Assembly (NCBI GenBank): GCA_002478505.1
Contig: DLOP01000124.1
Span: 9,857 to 18,174 of the forward strand
Reading direction: 5' to 3'
From: Lachnospiraceae bacterium UBA7481
Lineage (GTDB): Bacteria; Bacillota; Clostridia; Lachnospirales; Lachnospiraceae
DNA: 8,318 nucleotides
The notes under the pieces are model-generated. The model did no database searches. It was not told where the DNA came from and saw only the letters and a list, made by a program, of their open reading frames with translations. Position numbers and translations under genes: made by a program. This document shows, in pieces, positions 7,101 through 8,318 of this stretch (positions within the stretch are counted from its first letter, which is position 1; every line of letters begins with the position of its first letter).

Positions 7101-7713
7101 GATCGACCTTGTCCAGCTGTACTACGGATTGCAGCTACAGCTTGCCGTATATCTGGAGCAGGCGGTAGAGCGTGTAAAACGGAAGAATCCGGACAAGCAG
7201 GTGGTTCCGGCGGCATTGTTTTATTATCCGGTGACAGACCCGATCATGGCGCAGGAGAATGCCAACGTATCCCAGGAGGAATGGGAGCGTTGGATGCATG
7301 AAAAACTGCGTGTATCCGGTTATCTTGTTGAGGATGAGGAAGTCATCAAAGGGCTGGATCAGACTTATACGGATGTTTCGGATGTCATCCGGCTGGAAAA
7401 GAAAAAGGATGGAAGTTATACCGCCGCATCTCAGGCAATATCGGAAGATACAATGAAGCTGATCAGTGATTATGCGGAGCATATGGTCTGCAGGATCGGA
7501 AGCGGAATACTGCAGGGGAACCGGAGTGCCAGACCGTATGGCGATACTGCCTGTAGTTATTGCACTTACCGGGAAGTGTGCTGCTTTGACAGGCGGCTGC
7601 CCGGCTTTGAGAATCCGGATATGGACATAAGCGAGGCGGAAGCCGTGGAAAAAATGGCGGAAGAGTTGAAAGATTCGCAGTCCGGCGGGATAACCGTCAG
7701 TGATAGTGAGTAA
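4138..7713 (+). CDS. addB: AddB, ATP-dependent helicase/nuclease subunit B
   Basis: AddB is one half of the AddAB enzyme, which resects double-strand breaks to a Chi-like site for RecA-dependent repair; its nuclease cuts one strand. From GTG 4138 the protein has 1191 residues, near the family's 1150-1200. The N-terminus has a P-loop, GSSGSGKS (8-15). DGFTGFTPVQ (from 202) and the IERTR...GVNEGIIPK block (from about 593) are family signatures of the helicase-like body, which otherwise lacks helicase motor motifs. The C-terminal RecB-type nuclease shows GKIDRYD (961-967), DYK (981-983) and YYGLQLQLAVYLE. The iron-sulfur cluster ligands are all present: Cys821 in YARCAYAHF, then Cys1139-x2-Cys1142-x5-Cys1148, the spacing known from Bacillus AddB. 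Residues 700-723 form an odd Gly/Ser/Asp linker with a duplicated unit. addA follows 34 bases downstream in the same operon. Confidence 0.96.
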   Translation: MSLRFYIGSSGSGKSSRLQKDIIERSMKEPERRFFVLVPDQYTMQTQKEMIERHPRHGFMNIEIFSFGRLAHYIFEEVGQPERLTLDDTGKNLILRKLALEMADELPVIGRHLKKTGYIHEVKSVISEFMQYGLDVAKVEKLCEAVKDRHVLKGKLQDINRLYESFLKYLGDKYITTEETMDLLAKQLERSELIRGSIVALDGFTGFTPVQDHVISRLLTLCEEVILTVTLPAEELEQPEQQESSLFALSKKTILKVSGLAKEMDVPRGEDVLLKGTPVIRYCGQPTLAYLEQHLFRAGAGAYREQADGIHIDCALSPREELRKTFIRIRRLIQEKKYAYRDIAIVTGDLERYASYTAEMSERYDVPVFLDNNRKLGLNPFTEYVKSGLKVIRNNFSYESVVHFLKCGFSGLSEEEIDRLENYMLALKIRGEKTWSRAFVRRPAYMRRQHQELSDGRETLQTADPSQLSDPLQQINQTREALMELLSPLLSLKNGGTAEKMVKILYHFIADHDIFEKLQEYAAYFKEKEDFARAGEYDQIYGYLMQLLEQMASLLEGEELSLDEFIEILEAGILEIQVGILPQDTDRVVIGDIERTRLKQVKALFFIGVNEGIIPKHNTGGGMISDMDRETIAEAGFELSPTPRQKMYTQRLYLYMNMTKPSEQLWISYAQTDADGKTLRPSYLVEMIHKMFPVGIRLSDNSGVPDVGGSSDDSGVPGGSGISGGSAAEVMDEIVAMKDSRECFAHLFRQYADQTLPREMQPVFAALYKEYEKRDAASLSMIRDAAFYRYKPKALDREVVRALYGVVLENSISRMEAYARCAYAHFLQYGMQLKEREDYSFGNMDMGNFFHQALEQFGLKLTEQGLLWTDFTKEQAEEILDNILNNIAAVYGESVIYQDERTAYRLTQIRRILLRTVQNLQYQLKKGKFVPREFEYSFRKEVSVDRVKLGLTEDEKLMLTGKIDRYDVFEKDDMLYVKVIDYKSREKKIDLVQLYYGLQLQLAVYLEQAVERVKRKNPDKQVVPAALFYYPVTDPIMAQENANVSQEEWERWMHEKLRVSGYLVEDEEVIKGLDQTYTDVSDVIRLEKKKDGSYTAASQAISEDTMKLISDYAEHMVCRIGSGILQGNRSARPYGDTACSYCTYREVCCFDRRLPGFENPDMDISEAEAVEKMAEELKDSQSGGITVSDSE
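6235..6306 (+). repeat. Two-copy 36-bp tandem repeat inside addB
   Basis: Units 6235-6270 and 6271-6306 agree at 27 of 36 positions by hand alignment, including an unbroken 13-base match (ACAGCGGAGTACC at 6239-6251 and 6275-6287). The period is 12 codons, so the frame is kept. It encodes DNSGVPDVGGSS followed by DDSGVPGGSGIS, then GGSAAEV. This is a low-complexity, probably flexible linker between the helicase-like body and the segment leading to the iron-sulfur/nuclease part. Confidence 0.8.
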
Positions 7714-7747
7714 TTACAAAAAGACGGTGAAAGAAAGGAAGGAAGAA

Positions 7748-8318
7748 ATGTCCGGTGTTACATATACAGAAGAACAACAGAGCGCGATCCAGACAAGAAA
7801 TGCCAATCTTTTGATCTCTGCGGCAGCAGGGAGCGGAAAGACAGCAGTGCTGACAGAGCGTATCATTTCCCTGATCACGGATAGGGAACATCCGGTGGAT
7901 ATTGACCGTCTGCTTGTGGTGACGTTTACCAAGGCATCCGCCGCGGAGATGCGGGAAAGGATAGGCAGAGCCATCAATGAACGGCTGGAAAAAACGCCGG
8001 AGGACGGTGATCTTCTGCGGCAGACAGCGCTGCTTTATAATGCGCAGATCACTACCATAGACAGTTTCTGCCTGTATCTGCTTCGGAACAACTTTGGGGA
8101 TATCGGGCTGGATCCGGCGTTCCGCGTGATGGAGGAGGGCGAGAGGAAGCTGCTGATGAAGGATACGCTGGACGAGTTGCTGGAAGAACGGTATCAGGAA
8201 AATGAGGATTCGGATTTTTTCCTGCTGGCGGAATGTTATGGAGAGAATGGAAAGGACGAGCTGTTAGAGGAAATCACCCTTTCTCTTTATTACTATAAAT
8301 GCATCATTCTCCTTAAGC
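7748..8318 (+). CDS. addA: AddA, helicase/nuclease subunit A, 3' part outside the window
   Basis: AddA is the UvrD-type 3'-5' helicase motor and second nuclease of AddAB. The first 190 residues are present, out of about 1200 expected. YTEEQQSAI (6-14) is the Q motif, AAAGSGKTAVLTERI (from 25) holds the Walker A loop with Lys31, DRLLVVTFTKASAAEMRERI is motif Ia, and NAQITTIDSFCLYLLRNNF is motif Ib; these are characteristic of the family. The start ATG 7748 has a strong purine-rich site (AGGAAGG, 7736-7742) and lies 34 bases after addB, so the two are surely cotranscribed. Walker B, the C-terminal helicase motifs and the nuclease domain lie outside. The last residues (LYYYKCIILLK) do not look like the family's usual LYxF-S-S-P segment; a surplus A at 8297-8299 would explain this. 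The frame remains open to the edge. Confidence 0.95.
   Translation, partial: MSGVTYTEEQQSAIQTRNANLLISAAAGSGKTAVLTERIISLITDREHPVDIDRLLVVTFTKASAAEMRERIGRAINERLEKTPEDGDLLRQTALLYNAQITTIDSFCLYLLRNNFGDIGLDPAFRVMEEGERKLLMKDTLDELLEERYQENEDSDFFLLAECYGENGKDELLEEITLSLYYYKCIILLK

Overview
The window reads as ordinary chromosomal DNA of an anaerobic, moderate-GC Firmicute, most likely a Lachnospiraceae-type Clostridia (inference). The grounds are the style of the Gat proteins, the use of the AddAB recombination nuclease in B-then-A order, strong purine-rich Shine-Dalgarno sites, and GTG/TTG starts. All six genes lie on the + strand. There are no RNA genes, mobile elements, CRISPR arrays or integration signatures. 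No stretch longer than about 110 bases lacks a gene.

Region 1 (1-3247) is the gatCAB operon: the 3' part of gatC, complete gatA and complete gatB. Together they encode the glutamyl/aspartyl-tRNA amidotransferase that converts Glu-tRNA(Gln), and in many species Asp-tRNA(Asn), to the correctly amidated form. GatA makes ammonia from glutamine, GatB activates the tRNA-bound carboxylate and amidates it, and GatC is the small scaffold. gatA and gatB overlap by one base. gatA most likely starts at a GTG, six bases after the ATG that a simple ORF call picks.

Region 2 (3248-4107) is a self-contained unit. It holds an AT-rich upstream tract, a good sigma-A-type promoter, a TTG-started gene for a divergent ECF/sigma-70-like protein, and a clear intrinsic terminator. 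A perfect 10-bp inverted repeat spans the promoter and the gene's Shine-Dalgarno. Its left arm is upstream of the predicted transcription start and its right arm contains the ribosome site. Read-through RNA from gatB could therefore fold and hide the site, while RNA from the gene's own promoter could not. This is the most interesting regulatory feature of the window.

Region 3 (4108-8318) is addB (complete) followed by addA (5' part). They encode the two subunits of the double-strand-break resection helicase-nuclease. AddB has its N-terminal nucleotide-binding loop, its nuclease motif and all four iron-sulfur cysteines. It also carries a Gly/Ser/Asp-rich linker made from a 36-bp in-frame tandem duplication. 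addA runs off the window after the first helicase motifs, and its last few residues look unlike the family, possibly because of a one-base error at the edge.

I found no clearly new biological system here. Most of the window is well-known housekeeping machinery. The least understood parts are the sigma-like gene and its leader.
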